Positions 11,388-20,999 of a DNA stretch of 64,000 bases are shown here, in pieces. The notes under the pieces were generated by a model, which worked only from the letters and a program-made list of their open reading frames with translations, was not told the DNA's origin and made no database searches. The DNA comes from Anaerolineaceae bacterium. GTDB lineage: Bacteria; Chloroflexota; Anaerolineae; Anaerolineales; UBA11657. Positions within the stretch are counted from its first letter, which is position 1; each line of letters opens with the position of its first letter. A program made the position numbers and the translations under genes. Where the stretch lies: positions 62,001 through 126,000 of the forward strand of contig BGOS01000027.1 in the NCBI GenBank assembly GCA_003569365.1, given 5' to 3'.

Positions 11388-11879
11388 GTGAAGTGTTCAG
11401 AGTTCATGCGTGCGCTGCCCGAGCAAGTGCGCAGCCAGGCGGACCCGGCGCTGCGCAAGATTCGCAGTGCGCACCGGCCGTGGCTGTCGCAGTTGTATTT
11501 TGCGGACGCCACTGTGCATTACGAATTGTGGAGCATGGGCATGCAGCGCGGACCGGCCGGCGTGGCCATGCTGGAGCTGGGCTTGCATTTTGAGAGCCGC
11601 GACCGCGCAGTCAACGCCAAACTGCTTGCAGCTTTTGACCGGCGCATGATCGAGGTGAAGCGCGCGCTGGGGCGCCAGTGGGAGGCGGAGCCGTGGGATC
11701 GCGGCTGGGCCAAGGTGTATGAAACCTTTCCGCGTGAGGCGCTCGAAGACGAGTATTTGGACCGCATCGCCGCGCGTTTTGCAGCGGTGATCAAACTGCT
11801 GCAGCCCATTGTGGAAGAGACGCTCTCCGGCAACCACTCCCCGGTTCGCAAATCTCGGTTGGCACCGCGCAAAACTTAG
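11388..11879 (+). CDS. Conserved-looking protein of unknown function
   Basis: A 163-residue soluble protein, acidic and basic residues mixed, no membrane segment. GTG 11388 is chosen because it sits 7-8 nt after TATACT; in-frame alternatives are ATG 11370, which overlaps the -10, and ATG 11406. The sequence is mostly helical with aromatic-rich stretches (HRPWLSQLYFADATVHYELW near residues 25-45). I do not recognise a family. The codon and amino-acid pattern is that of a real gene and it has no overlap conflict. It is transcribed away from the decarboxylase operon and toward the MFS transporter gene. Confidence 0.6.
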   Translation: MKCSEFMRALPEQVRSQADPALRKIRSAHRPWLSQLYFADATVHYELWSMGMQRGPAGVAMLELGLHFESRDRAVNAKLLAAFDRRMIEVKRALGRQWEAEPWDRGWAKVYETFPREALEDEYLDRIAARFAAVIKLLQPIVEETLSGNHSPVRKSRLAPRKT

Positions 11880-11928
11880 CACCATCTTCAACTGCCCCGC
11901 AACTGCCCAACAATTTTATGAAAGCCAA

Positions 11929-11961
11929 CGCAAACCGCGGTGCACGCACGCTGCGGTTGCG
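11929..11961 (+). terminator. Possible hairpin terminator
   Basis: CGCAAACCGC and GCGGTTGCG form a stem with one or two mismatches around a 14-nt loop, followed by CTGGCACATTTT. The T run is short and displaced, so this is a weak call. It would separate the unknown gene ending at 11879 from the transporter gene. Confidence 0.3.
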
Positions 11962-12017
11962 CTGGCACATTTTAAAAAACCAGCGGCCTTCAAAATACGC
12001 CGGCTTATGGTGATTGC

Positions 12018-13205
12018 ATGAGGGCTACGCTGCTGCACTACCGCTGGCAGCTGCAGACTGCGGCGTACTTCGGTGTGATGGTAAGCCTGGGGCTGGCGGA
12101 TGCGGCGCTTGGCCCAACGCTGCCCCGGTTGGCGGCGCAGACCGGCGTTTCCATCGGCGCCATCAGTGTTTTATTTTCAGCACGCTCGTTGGGCTATCTG
12201 TGCGGGTCGCTTTTGTCCGGGCGCCTGTACGACCGGCTGCCCGGCCATCCGGTAATGGCTGTGGCCGCACTTTTGCTTTCCGCAATGCTGCTGCTGGTGC
12301 CCCATGCGCCGGTGTTTTGGATGCTGACAGGAATTGCGGGCGGCTGGGGCTTGGCCGAAGGCGGGCTGGATGTGGGCTCCAACGCACTTTTAATTTGGGT
12401 GCATGGCAGCACGGTTGCGCCTTACATGAACGCGCTGCATTTTTGTTTTGGGTTGGGTGCGTTGCTCTCTCCAATTATTGTGGCGCGCGTGATGGCGGCC
12501 AGCGGGGCGCATGCCAGTGCTTACAACGTGCTTGCAGTAATGGTATTGCCAGTGGTTTTGCTGGCTTTTCTGCCCGGCCCGCGTCCCCCGGCTGCAACTG
12601 CGGAGCATGCGGGCATGCAGCGCCCGACCGGTCTCCTGCCGCTCATCATGGCTTTTTTCTTTTTGCATGTGGCAGCAGAGGCGAGTATGGGCGGCTGGAT
12701 TTATACCTACGCTCTGCGCCGTGGGCTGGCGGATGAAGCTGGTTCGGCATACCTCACGGCTGCGTTTTGGGCCGCGCTCACAGCGGGGCGCCTGCTCAGC
12801 ATCCTGCTTTCGGCGCGCTTGCGGCCGCGCACACTTTTGCTGGGTGGCTTGGCGGGAGCCCTTGCGAGTGTTGCGGTGATAGCTGTGTGGCCCGCCAACC
12901 CGGCAGCGTTGTGGCTGGGTGTTGCTGGCAGCGGGCTTTGCATTGGCCCGATGTTTGCTGCCACGGTGCTGCTGGCCGAGCGGCGCATGCCCATCAGCGG
13001 TGCAACCACGGCGTGGTTTTTTGTGGGCACCAGCTGCGGCGCAATGACCGTGCCGTACATCATCGGGCAGCTGTTTGAATGGCGCGGCCCGCAAATGCTG
13101 CTGCTTGCACTGGGAGTGGTGCTGGTGCTGGCAATGCTGGTGCTGGCTGCACTGCTCGCTTTCTTCCCCGTCCAGCCGGTTTCCCGGCAGCAGGCTACAG
13201 GATAA
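12018..13205 (+). CDS. Major facilitator superfamily transporter
   Basis: A 395-residue integral membrane protein with about 12 hydrophobic segments in two halves. The loop after the second segment (GYLCGSLLSGRLYDRLPG) matches the MFS signature region G-x-x-x-D-R. A second such region appears after the central loop (AALTAGRLLSILLSARLRPR). The substrate cannot be predicted; the overall look is like fucose- or hexose-type permeases of the FucP/FHS kind, with low certainty. The ATG lies 7 nt downstream of TATGGT, so it may also be leaderless. No obvious operon partner. Confidence 0.85.
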   Translation: MRATLLHYRWQLQTAAYFGVMVSLGLADAALGPTLPRLAAQTGVSIGAISVLFSARSLGYLCGSLLSGRLYDRLPGHPVMAVAALLLSAMLLLVPHAPVFWMLTGIAGGWGLAEGGLDVGSNALLIWVHGSTVAPYMNALHFCFGLGALLSPIIVARVMAASGAHASAYNVLAVMVLPVVLLAFLPGPRPPAATAEHAGMQRPTGLLPLIMAFFFLHVAAEASMGGWIYTYALRRGLADEAGSAYLTAAFWAALTAGRLLSILLSARLRPRTLLLGGLAGALASVAVIAVWPANPAALWLGVAGSGLCIGPMFAATVLLAERRMPISGATTAWFFVGTSCGAMTVPYIIGQLFEWRGPQMLLLALGVVLVLAMLVLAALLAFFPVQPVSRQQATG

Positions 13206-13218
13206 GGGGCGTCACTCG

Positions 13219-13389
13219 TGGTACAATTCCTCAACTTCAGCGGCAAAATGTTGCTGAAAATTTGCGTGCCGCCGGCATTATCGGGCGGCAAAATTTCACA
13301 CGCCAGGCGGACCAAACCGGCCGTGCCGCAGAGACATGCGGAACCGGGGCGGGTTGATGCGGGCGGAAGATAAAACGGAGGACCCCGCT
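13219..13389 (+). promoter_or_regulatory. rpsB promoter and structured 5' leader
   Basis: An extended -10 (TGGTACAAT, hexamer 13222-13227) starts a leader of about 155 nt before rpsB. It holds two clear hairpins: TTCAGC...GCTGAA around 13235-13258 and GCCGCC...GGGCGGC around 13268-13289. A GGAGGA ribosome site lies about 8 nt before the ATG at 13390. In many bacteria S2 represses its own operon through the rpsB leader, so these hairpins are candidates for that site; I cannot match them to a described leader class. Confidence 0.45.
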
Positions 13390-14241
13390 ATGGCTGACGT
13401 TTCTATGAAGGCGCTGCTGGAAACTGGCGTGCACTTTGGGCATCGCACCCACAAACGCGAACCCAAAATGAAGCCCTATATCTTCACTGAGCGCAATGGC
13501 ATCCACATTTTGGATTTGCAGCAGACCACCAACTCAATCCGGGGCGCATTTAAAATTGTGCGGGAAGTGGTTGCGGCGGGTGGTGTTGTGCTGTTTGTGG
13601 GCACCAAGCGCCAGGCTCAGGACTCAATCCAGACCGAGGCTGAGCGCTGCGGCATGCCGTACGTTTCCAATCGCTGGCTGGGCGGCCTGATGACTAACTG
13701 GCGCACTATCAAGGATCGCATTCGCGACCTTGAGCGCATGGAGCGCGCACAAGCTGCCAACGAGTGGGACAAGCTCAAGAAGAAAGAGCGCCTGATTCTG
13801 GAGCGCAAACTTTCCAAGCTGGTGGACCGCCTTGGTGGCATTCGCAACATGGCAAAGACGCCGCAGATGCTGTTCATTGTGGATGTGCGCCGCGAAGAGA
13901 CGGCCGTGAAAGAGTCCAACAAGTTGGAAATTCCGGTGATGGCAATGGTGGACACCAATTGTGATCCCAGCAACATTGACCATGTCATTCCGGCCAACGA
14001 CGATGCGATCCGGGCAATCAAGCTGGTGCTGGCGCACATGGCGGATGCCGTGCTTGAGGGCATTGGCATGCGCAAGGACGATCCAAACGTGGAGAGCGTT
14101 GCGGCAGACACTGATGAAGTAATTGACGAAGACACCGTGGACTGGGTAAGCCAGGGCGTGAAAGACAAAGTGAGCGTTGGCATCGGCGCGGACGACGGTG
14201 ACCTGCCTCGAGACGCCGCTGCAGATGCGGAGCAGAAATAA
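13390..14241 (+). CDS. rpsB: 30S ribosomal protein S2
   Basis: A 283-residue protein from the ATG at 13390, selected for the strong GGAGGA upstream. It begins MADVSMKALLETGVHFGHRT, the standard S2 N terminus, and contains FVGTKRQAQD and RWLGGLMTNWRTI, also diagnostic. An acidic C-terminal tail beyond about residue 235 is longer than the core family. It is the first gene of the rpsB-tsf-pyrH-frr-uppS-cdsA-glpX run and is followed after 2 bp by tsf. Essential for docking of S1 and mRNA on the small subunit. Confidence 0.98.
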   Translation: MADVSMKALLETGVHFGHRTHKREPKMKPYIFTERNGIHILDLQQTTNSIRGAFKIVREVVAAGGVVLFVGTKRQAQDSIQTEAERCGMPYVSNRWLGGLMTNWRTIKDRIRDLERMERAQAANEWDKLKKKERLILERKLSKLVDRLGGIRNMAKTPQMLFIVDVRREETAVKESNKLEIPVMAMVDTNCDPSNIDHVIPANDDAIRAIKLVLAHMADAVLEGIGMRKDDPNVESVAADTDEVIDEDTVDWVSQGVKDKVSVGIGADDGDLPRDAAADAEQK

Positions 14242-14243
14242 CA

Positions 14244-15570
<1,327 letters not shown>

Positions 15571-15599
15571 GGCGGCGCTGGCAGGCGCAGCGGGTGCGC

Positions 15600-15605
15600 T
15601 ACAAT
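15600..15605 (+). promoter_or_regulatory. Possible internal promoter (-10) before frr
   Basis: TACAAT lies in the 69-bp gap between pyrH and frr, about 35 nt before the frr start. No convincing -35 at 17 nt spacing. It could allow separate expression of frr-uppS-cdsA-glpX. Confidence 0.3.
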
Positions 15606-15639
15606 ATCAGCTGGGCGCCGGTCCGCCCCTGAATCAAAA

Positions 15640-16197
15640 ATGATTAAAGAAGCGCTAAAGGACGCAGGCGACCGCATGCAATCGGCGGTGCGCGTGCTCA
15701 ACGAAACCCTCACAACCATCCGCACCGGGCGCGCGTCGCCATCGCTGGTGGAAACTCTTTTGGTGGACTATTTTGGCCAGCCGACACCACTCAACCAGTT
15801 GGCATCCATCTCCGTGCCGGAGGCGCGCATGTTGCTCGTGCGCCCCTTCGATGTCTCCACGCTCAAAGAAATTGAGCGCGCGATTCTGGGCTCTGACCTG
15901 GGCTTGACGCCCAACAGCGACGGCAAGACAATCCGCCTTGTGCTACCGGCGCTCACCGAGGAGCGCCGCCGCGACCTCACAAAAATGGTGGGCACGCGCA
16001 TGGAAGAAGCGCGCGTGGCCGTGCGCAATGTGCGCCGGGACGTGCACAACCTCATTCGTGACAAAGAGCGCGAGACGGACATCTCCAAGGATGAGGCAGA
16101 GCGCGCACAGAAAGATTTGCAAACAATCACCGACCGCAATGTGGAAGAGATTGCAAAGATCGGCCAGCACAAACAGGATGAACTGATGCACGTCTAA
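15640..16197 (+). CDS. frr: Ribosome recycling factor
   Basis: A 185-residue protein of normal RRF length. Diagnostic regions: LTTIRTGRASPSLVE near residue 25, GQPTPLNQLASISVPEAR near 48, and the C-terminal helices RDVHNLIRDKERETDISKDE. It splits post-termination ribosomes together with EF-G. It is followed 3 bp later by uppS, indicating tight coupling of translation. Confidence 0.97.
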   Translation: MIKEALKDAGDRMQSAVRVLNETLTTIRTGRASPSLVETLLVDYFGQPTPLNQLASISVPEARMLLVRPFDVSTLKEIERAILGSDLGLTPNSDGKTIRLVLPALTEERRRDLTKMVGTRMEEARVAVRNVRRDVHNLIRDKERETDISKDEAERAQKDLQTITDRNVEEIAKIGQHKQDELMHV

Positions 16198-16200
16198 GGC

Positions 16201-16971
16201 GTGCCTGTGACTGCTGCCCGCCCCCGCAAAATGCCGCCGCTGGATCAAACAAATTTAGGACACGTGCCCGAGCATATTGCCATCATCCTCGATGGCAACG
16301 GGCGCTGGGCCAAGAAGCGCGGCTTGCCGCGCCTGTTTGGGCATCAGGCCGGCACCCAAAACCTGCGTGGCATTGTTGATGCGTGCGCCGGTTACGGCAT
16401 CAAATACCTAACTATTTTTGCATTCTCAACCGAGAACTGGAAGCGCCCGCCGGATGAAGTGTCCGGTTTAATGGCATTGCTCGAGGATCGCATCGAGCAC
16501 TGGTTGTTGCAGCTGCATGAGCACGGCGTGCAGCTCCGGCATCTTGGGCATCTGGAAGGCGTCCACGCGCGGCTGGCAGAAAAAATTCAAAATGCAATTG
16601 AGCTGACGCGCAACAACACGCGCATCGTGCTCAACTTCGCTTTCAATTATGGCGGCCGCGATGAAATTGTGCGCGCCGTGCAGCATATGATTGAAGATGG
16701 CCTGCACTCGTGGGAGATCACTCCCGAGCGCATCAGCGAATATCTTTACACCGCAGGGCAGCCGGACCCGGATCTCATCATTCGCACCAGCGGAGAATTT
16801 CGCACCAGCAACTTTTTGGTTTGGCAGAGTGCTTACTCCGAGTGGTACTTTACGCCGGTGTTTTGGCCGGACTTTGACGAGCGCGAGTTGCGCAAGGCGC
16901 TGGAGTTTTTTGCCAAGCGCGAGCGCCGCTTCGGCAAGGTGCCCGAGCAGGTTACCCCCGCCGCTGGCTGA
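16201..16971 (+). CDS. uppS: Isoprenyl transferase (undecaprenyl diphosphate synthase family)
   Basis: A 256-residue cis-prenyltransferase from GTG 16201. [16 protein letters not shown] holds the catalytic Asp31, followed by HQAG; later conserved regions are [22 protein letters not shown] and DLIIRTSGE with the final substrate-binding arginines. It joins isopentenyl units into the lipid carrier for cell-wall glycans. Its stop overlaps the cdsA start (ATGA). Prenyl precursors probably come from the mevalonate route suggested by the decarboxylase gene at 10168-11355. Confidence 0.95.
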   Translation: MPVTAARPRKMPPLDQTNLGHVPEHIAIILDGNGRWAKKRGLPRLFGHQAGTQNLRGIVDACAGYGIKYLTIFAFSTENWKRPPDEVSGLMALLEDRIEHWLLQLHEHGVQLRHLGHLEGVHARLAEKIQNAIELTRNNTRIVLNFAFNYGGRDEIVRAVQHMIEDGLHSWEITPERISEYLYTAGQPDPDLIIRTSGEFRTSNFLVWQSAYSEWYFTPVFWPDFDERELRKALEFFAKRERRFGKVPEQVTPAAG

Positions 16972-17789
16972 TGCTGCGCCAGCGTCTCATCACCGCGATC
17001 ATTCTGGCGCCCACCCTTACGTATCTCATCTACGCAGGTGGATGGTGGTACGGTGCGCTTGTTGTTACACTGCTTTCAATTGGAACATGGGAGTTCATTC
17101 GGCTGGCGCACGGCAGTGGAGTGGTGCCAGCCCGCTGGCTGATGCTGCCGGGCGTGTGGGCGCTTGCCGGCGGAGTGCTTTGGCAGTCCGGCGAGTGGCT
17201 GGGGCTTGCGATTGCAGCGCTGCTGGTGTCCGCAACTGCATGGCACGCGTGGCAGTACGAGCACGGCGCAGCGGATCCACTGCAAGGCTGGGCGGTGACA
17301 ATTGCAGCGCCGCTGTACCTCGGCGTGCTGGGCGGCTACCTGCTTGCGCTGCGCGCGCTGCCGGACGGGTTGTGGTGGACCTTAACAATCTTGCCGGCCG
17401 TGTGGGTTGCGGACGGTGGCGCATACATGGTGGGCAGGCTGGCGGGCAAACACAAGCTGAGCGTGCGGCTGAGTCCAAACAAAACTTGGGAAGGCCTGGT
17501 GGGTGGCTTGGTGCTGGGGCCGTTGTTTGGTGCGTTGCTGGCAGCGCTGTGGGAGTTCAAGGTGCCAGCCGGCAGCCTGCTCACATGGCAGCATGCGCTG
17601 CAGGTTAGCTTTCTGGTGGCGCTGGTAAGCCCGGTTGGCGATCTCGGCATCTCCATGCTGAAGCGCCAGGCGCTCGTAAAGGATACGGGCAGTTTGTTTA
17701 TGGGGCACGGCGGTGTGCTGGACCGGATCGACTCGTGGCTGGTGGCGGGCGTTGTGGGATACATGTACATAACTGCGATTGGCGGCTGA
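16971..17789 (+). CDS. cdsA: Phosphatidate cytidylyltransferase
   Basis: A 272-residue membrane protein with about seven hydrophobic segments. The C-terminal CDP-diglyceride synthetase signature is clear: SPVGDLGISMLKRQALVKD followed by GHGGVLDRIDSW near residues 222-254. It makes CDP-diacylglycerol for phospholipid synthesis. The ATG overlaps the uppS stop by one base. The glpX reading frame begins around its stop, so the run uppS-cdsA-glpX is an operon. Confidence 0.95.
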   Translation: MLRQRLITAIILAPTLTYLIYAGGWWYGALVVTLLSIGTWEFIRLAHGSGVVPARWLMLPGVWALAGGVLWQSGEWLGLAIAALLVSATAWHAWQYEHGAADPLQGWAVTIAAPLYLGVLGGYLLALRALPDGLWWTLTILPAVWVADGGAYMVGRLAGKHKLSVRLSPNKTWEGLVGGLVLGPLFGALLAALWEFKVPAGSLLTWQHALQVSFLVALVSPVGDLGISMLKRQALVKDTGSLFMGHGGVLDRIDSWLVAGVVGYMYITAIGG

Positions 17790-17808
17790 GAGCCGCCTGA
17801 GAATTCTG

Positions 17809-18795
17809 ATGGAACCGAAGACCGAACGTAATCTGGCACTGGAGCTGGCGCGTGTCACCGAAGCTGCGGCGCTGGCTGCGGGGCGTTTTATGGGCCGCAA
17901 CGACAAGCATGGCAGCGATGCCGCAGCTGTGAACGCCATGCGCGTGATGCTGAACCAGATTGAAATGGACGGCGTGGTGGTGATTGGCGAGGGCGAGAAG
18001 GACGAGGCGCCGATGCTGTTCAACGGCGAACGCATCGGCACCGGTGTTGCGCCGCAGGTGGACATCGCCGTGGACCCAATTGACGGGACGCGGCTGCTGG
18101 CCTTGGGGCGTGCCAACGCACTGGCCACCGTTGGCCTGGCGGATCGCGGCTCGATGTACGACCCCGGCCCGTTTGTTTATATGGACAAGCTGGCGGTGGG
18201 TCCAACGGCGCGCGGCGCCATCGACATCAATGCAACACCGGCAGACAACTTGCGCAGCGTTGCGCGCGCCAAAGGCTGTGACGTGCAGGACTTGACGGTT
18301 GTGTGCCTGGACCGCCCGCGCCACGATCAGCTGGTAGCTGCAATTCGCGCAATGGGTGCGCGCATCCGGCTGGTGACCGACGGCGATGTGGCCGGTGCAT
18401 TGATGACAGCATGGCCCGAATCCGGCATCGACATTTTGATGGGGGTGGGCGGTTCGCCGGAAGCAGTGCTGGCGGCGTGTGCGCTTACCTGCATGGGCGG
18501 CGAGATTCAGGGCAAGCTGTATCCACGCAACGCAGATGAAATTGAGCGCGGGCGCGCAGCCGGTTACGACACCAGCCGCATTTTGCACACTGCGGATCTG
18601 GTGCGCTCCGACAATTGTTTTTTTGCGGTCACCGGCATTACAGATGGAGAACTGCTGCCCGGCGTGAAATATTTTGGGCAGGGTGCCCGCACGCACTCAC
18701 TGGTGATGCGCTCTAAATCCGGTACAGTGCGGGAGATTACGGCAACCCATCGGCTGGATAAGCTGATGAAGTTTTCTGATATCAAGTACGACTAG
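17809..18795 (+). CDS. glpX: Fructose-1,6-bisphosphatase class II
   Basis: A 328-residue GlpX-type phosphatase from ATG 17809; an in-frame TTG at 17779 would extend it by 10 residues into cdsA. It begins MEPKTERNLALELARVTEAA, then VVIGEGEKDEAPML and DIAVDPIDGTRLLA, the Li-sensitive phosphatase metal-binding motif. GVGGSPEAVLAACAL is also typical. It hydrolyses fructose 1,6-bisphosphate in gluconeogenesis. Its place directly after cdsA, where many bacteria have dxr, is noteworthy. Confidence 0.94.
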   Translation: MEPKTERNLALELARVTEAAALAAGRFMGRNDKHGSDAAAVNAMRVMLNQIEMDGVVVIGEGEKDEAPMLFNGERIGTGVAPQVDIAVDPIDGTRLLALGRANALATVGLADRGSMYDPGPFVYMDKLAVGPTARGAIDINATPADNLRSVARAKGCDVQDLTVVCLDRPRHDQLVAAIRAMGARIRLVTDGDVAGALMTAWPESGIDILMGVGGSPEAVLAACALTCMGGEIQGKLYPRNADEIERGRAAGYDTSRILHTADLVRSDNCFFAVTGITDGELLPGVKYFGQGARTHSLVMRSKSGTVREITATHRLDKLMKFSDIKYD

Positions 18796-18804
18796 AAATC
18801 AAGC

Positions 18805-18829
18805 GGCTGCATGCGCGCACGCTGCAGCC
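18805..18829. terminator. Hairpin between convergent genes glpX and prmA
   Basis: GGCTGCA and TGCAGCC are perfect inverted copies separated by 11 nt that include TGCGCGCA. It sits in the 76-bp gap between two convergent stops. No T tract follows on either strand, so it may be a structure that protects or ends both transcripts rather than a classical terminator. Confidence 0.35.
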
Positions 18830-18871
18830 ACCGAGATTGGTTATTGGCTGCACTTGAGCGCAGCGCAAAAG

Positions 18872-19840
18872 TTAAACAGTTGCCGGCGGGTGCTGCGCCA
18901 CAATCGCCACCCACTCGCCGGATTGCGGCACAGCTTTCACCACCAGCCCCGCAAGTTCCACCGCAGCCGTTACATCGGCGCACTGTTCCTGCAATATTCC
19001 GGAGAGGATTAAAGTTCCGCCGGGTGCGAGGGTGTTAGCCAGCCCTTGCTGCAACATCTCAATGATGATGCGCGAGAGCAGGTTGGCCAGTACCAGCGGG
19101 TAGGGCGCATGCGCGTGCGCCTCAGCCAGCGAACCGCGCAGCGCAAGCAGGCGGTCCGCCACACCGTTGGCTGCTGCATTTTCAATTGTGGCAGCGACCG
19201 CCGCCGGATCAATATCAAGCGCTGTGGCATGCGCGGCATCCAGTAGCAGCGCCGCGATGGCAAGAATGCCGGAGCCGCACCCTAAATCCAGCACGCGCTG
19301 TCCGGGTTGCAAAGCATCTTCAAGTGCGGCAAGGCACAGCTGTGTGGTGGGATGTGTGCCGGTGCCGAATGCCTGGCCGGGGTCGATGCGCACCACCACT
19401 GCGTCGCTGGCAAGCTGCAAAGTTTCCCACGGCGGAGCCACCAATATGCGGCGGCCAATGCGCATGGGTTTGTAGTGCGCGCGCCACTGTTGCTCCCAAT
19501 CAGCAGCAGCCACCTGTGTGAATACAGCCGCGGGCACGGCCAGCCCGCTGTTGCGCGCAATCATCTGCAGCGGCCACAACGCGCGCTCTACCAGCGTCCG
19601 CTTTTCATCCAAATCACTGTCAACCGGCAGAAATGCGCGCACGCGAATGCGTGCGTCGCTGGAGAGTGGTTCGGCAGGCGGGAAGTCCGGGTCGGCTGGC
19701 GGGCCCTCGTTTTCCAGCGCGACGCCCTGGTGCGCGATGCGGCCGAGCGCTTCGGCCACGGCTTCCGCCATCTCGCCATTGACTGTGACAGAGACTTCAA
19801 GCCACGCCGTGGGCGGCGTGGAGCCGGGCTGTGCGGCCAC
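18872..19840 (-). CDS. prmA: Ribosomal protein L11 methyltransferase
   Basis: A 322-residue class I SAM-dependent methyltransferase. The N-terminal part is the PrmA substrate-recognition domain; the catalytic half holds GQAFGTGTHPTTQLCL and the SAM motif LDLGCGSGILAIAA, then ATALDIDPAAV and VLANLLSRI (the family NxPP-like region). It methylates L11. The GTG start overlaps the dnaJ TAG stop by one base (TAGTG), so it is the last gene of the heat-shock operon, as in several Gram-positive lineages. Confidence 0.93.
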   Translation of the reverse strand: MAAQPGSTPPTAWLEVSVTVNGEMAEAVAEALGRIAHQGVALENEGPPADPDFPPAEPLSSDARIRVRAFLPVDSDLDEKRTLVERALWPLQMIARNSGLAVPAAVFTQVAAADWEQQWRAHYKPMRIGRRILVAPPWETLQLASDAVVVRIDPGQAFGTGTHPTTQLCLAALEDALQPGQRVLDLGCGSGILAIAALLLDAAHATALDIDPAAVAATIENAAANGVADRLLALRGSLAEAHAHAPYPLVLANLLSRIIIEMLQQGLANTLAPGGTLILSGILQEQCADVTAAVELAGLVVKAVPQSGEWVAIVAQHPPATV

Positions 19841-20967
19841 TACAGGCCGAGGGTCTCGCGGATGCTCTCGAAGAAGCCGGGCTCGCGCCCTGGTTCGTGC
19901 GGACGCGCGCCGTGTTTAAAAGTGGCGCCAAGCTGCTTGAGCAGCTTGCGCTGCTCGCTGTTGAGGCTGGCCGGAACATCCACCTTGAAGATCACAATCT
20001 GGTCGCCACGCCCGCCGCGTTTAATGCGCGGCGCGCCGAGCCCGCGCATGCGCACTGCAGCTCCAGGCTGCGTGCCGGCCGGCACACTTAGCGGCCGGTC
20101 ACCATCGATGGTGGGCACGGTGACTTCTTCGCCCAGCGCAGCTTGCGCCAAGTTGATCTCGAGCTCCAGCACGATGTCGTCTTCATGGCGCCGGAAGTAG
20201 CGATGCTCCGCAACGCTTAGCACCACATACAGGTTGCCGGTGGAGCCGCCGTTCTCGCCCGGCCCGCCTTCGCCAGACAGGCGGATTTGTGTTTCATTGT
20301 CTACGCCCGCCGGAATATTTACAGACAACTTGCGGCGCCCCTCTACCTGCCCGGCGCCGCGGCAATCATGGCACGGTGATGCGATGCGCTGGCCGGTGCC
20401 GCGGCAATCGCCACAGGCAGCTACGTTTACCATCGACCCGAGAAAAGTCTGGCGTACCTGCCGCACTTCGCCGGTGCCTTTGCACGCAGCGCATTTGACC
20501 GGCGTGGTGCCCGGCTCGGCGCCATTGCCACTGCAGCGGCCGCACGCTTCTGCGCGCGCAATTTCAATCTCGCGCACCACGCCGTGCACGGCATCTTCGA
20601 AGCTGATGCTCATGTCATAGCGCAGGTCGGCGCCGCGCCGCACAACGCGGCCGCTGGCGTTGCGGCGCGTGGTGCCGCCAAAGAACTGCTCAAACAAATC
20701 CTCGAATGGCGACCCGCCGTTGCCATCGCCACTGCCCATGTTGGCAACACCGGCATGCCCAAAGCGGTCATAGGCCGCGCGTTTGTTGCCGTCAGAAAGC
20801 ACGCTGTAGGCCTCATTAATTTCTTTGAACTGTTCCTCAGCAGCCGGCGCCTTGTTTACATCCGGATGCAGCTGCTTGGCAAGCTTGCGGTAAGCGGCCT
20901 TCAGCTGGTCGGCGTTGGCGTCACGCACCACGCCCAGCGCATCATAGTAGTCCCGTTTGTCAGCCAT
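19840..20967 (-). CDS. dnaJ: Chaperone protein DnaJ
   Basis: A 375-residue type I DnaJ. The J domain (residues 5-70) has the HPD motif; a Gly-rich linker follows; four zinc-binding repeats are intact (CGRCSGNG, CAACKGTG, CGDCRGTG, CHDCRGAG). The C-terminal substrate-binding domains are complete. It stimulates DnaK ATPase and delivers substrates. It lies 32 bp after dnaK and overlaps prmA by one base. Confidence 0.97.
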   Translation of the reverse strand: MADKRDYYDALGVVRDANADQLKAAYRKLAKQLHPDVNKAPAAEEQFKEINEAYSVLSDGNKRAAYDRFGHAGVANMGSGDGNGGSPFEDLFEQFFGGTTRRNASGRVVRRGADLRYDMSISFEDAVHGVVREIEIARAEACGRCSGNGAEPGTTPVKCAACKGTGEVRQVRQTFLGSMVNVAACGDCRGTGQRIASPCHDCRGAGQVEGRRKLSVNIPAGVDNETQIRLSGEGGPGENGGSTGNLYVVLSVAEHRYFRRHEDDIVLELEINLAQAALGEEVTVPTIDGDRPLSVPAGTQPGAAVRMRGLGAPRIKRGGRGDQIVIFKVDVPASLNSEQRKLLKQLGATFKHGARPHEPGREPGFFESIRETLGL

Positions 20968-20999
20968 TATCTTTTGAGTGAATGCAAGCCGGCAGCGCG

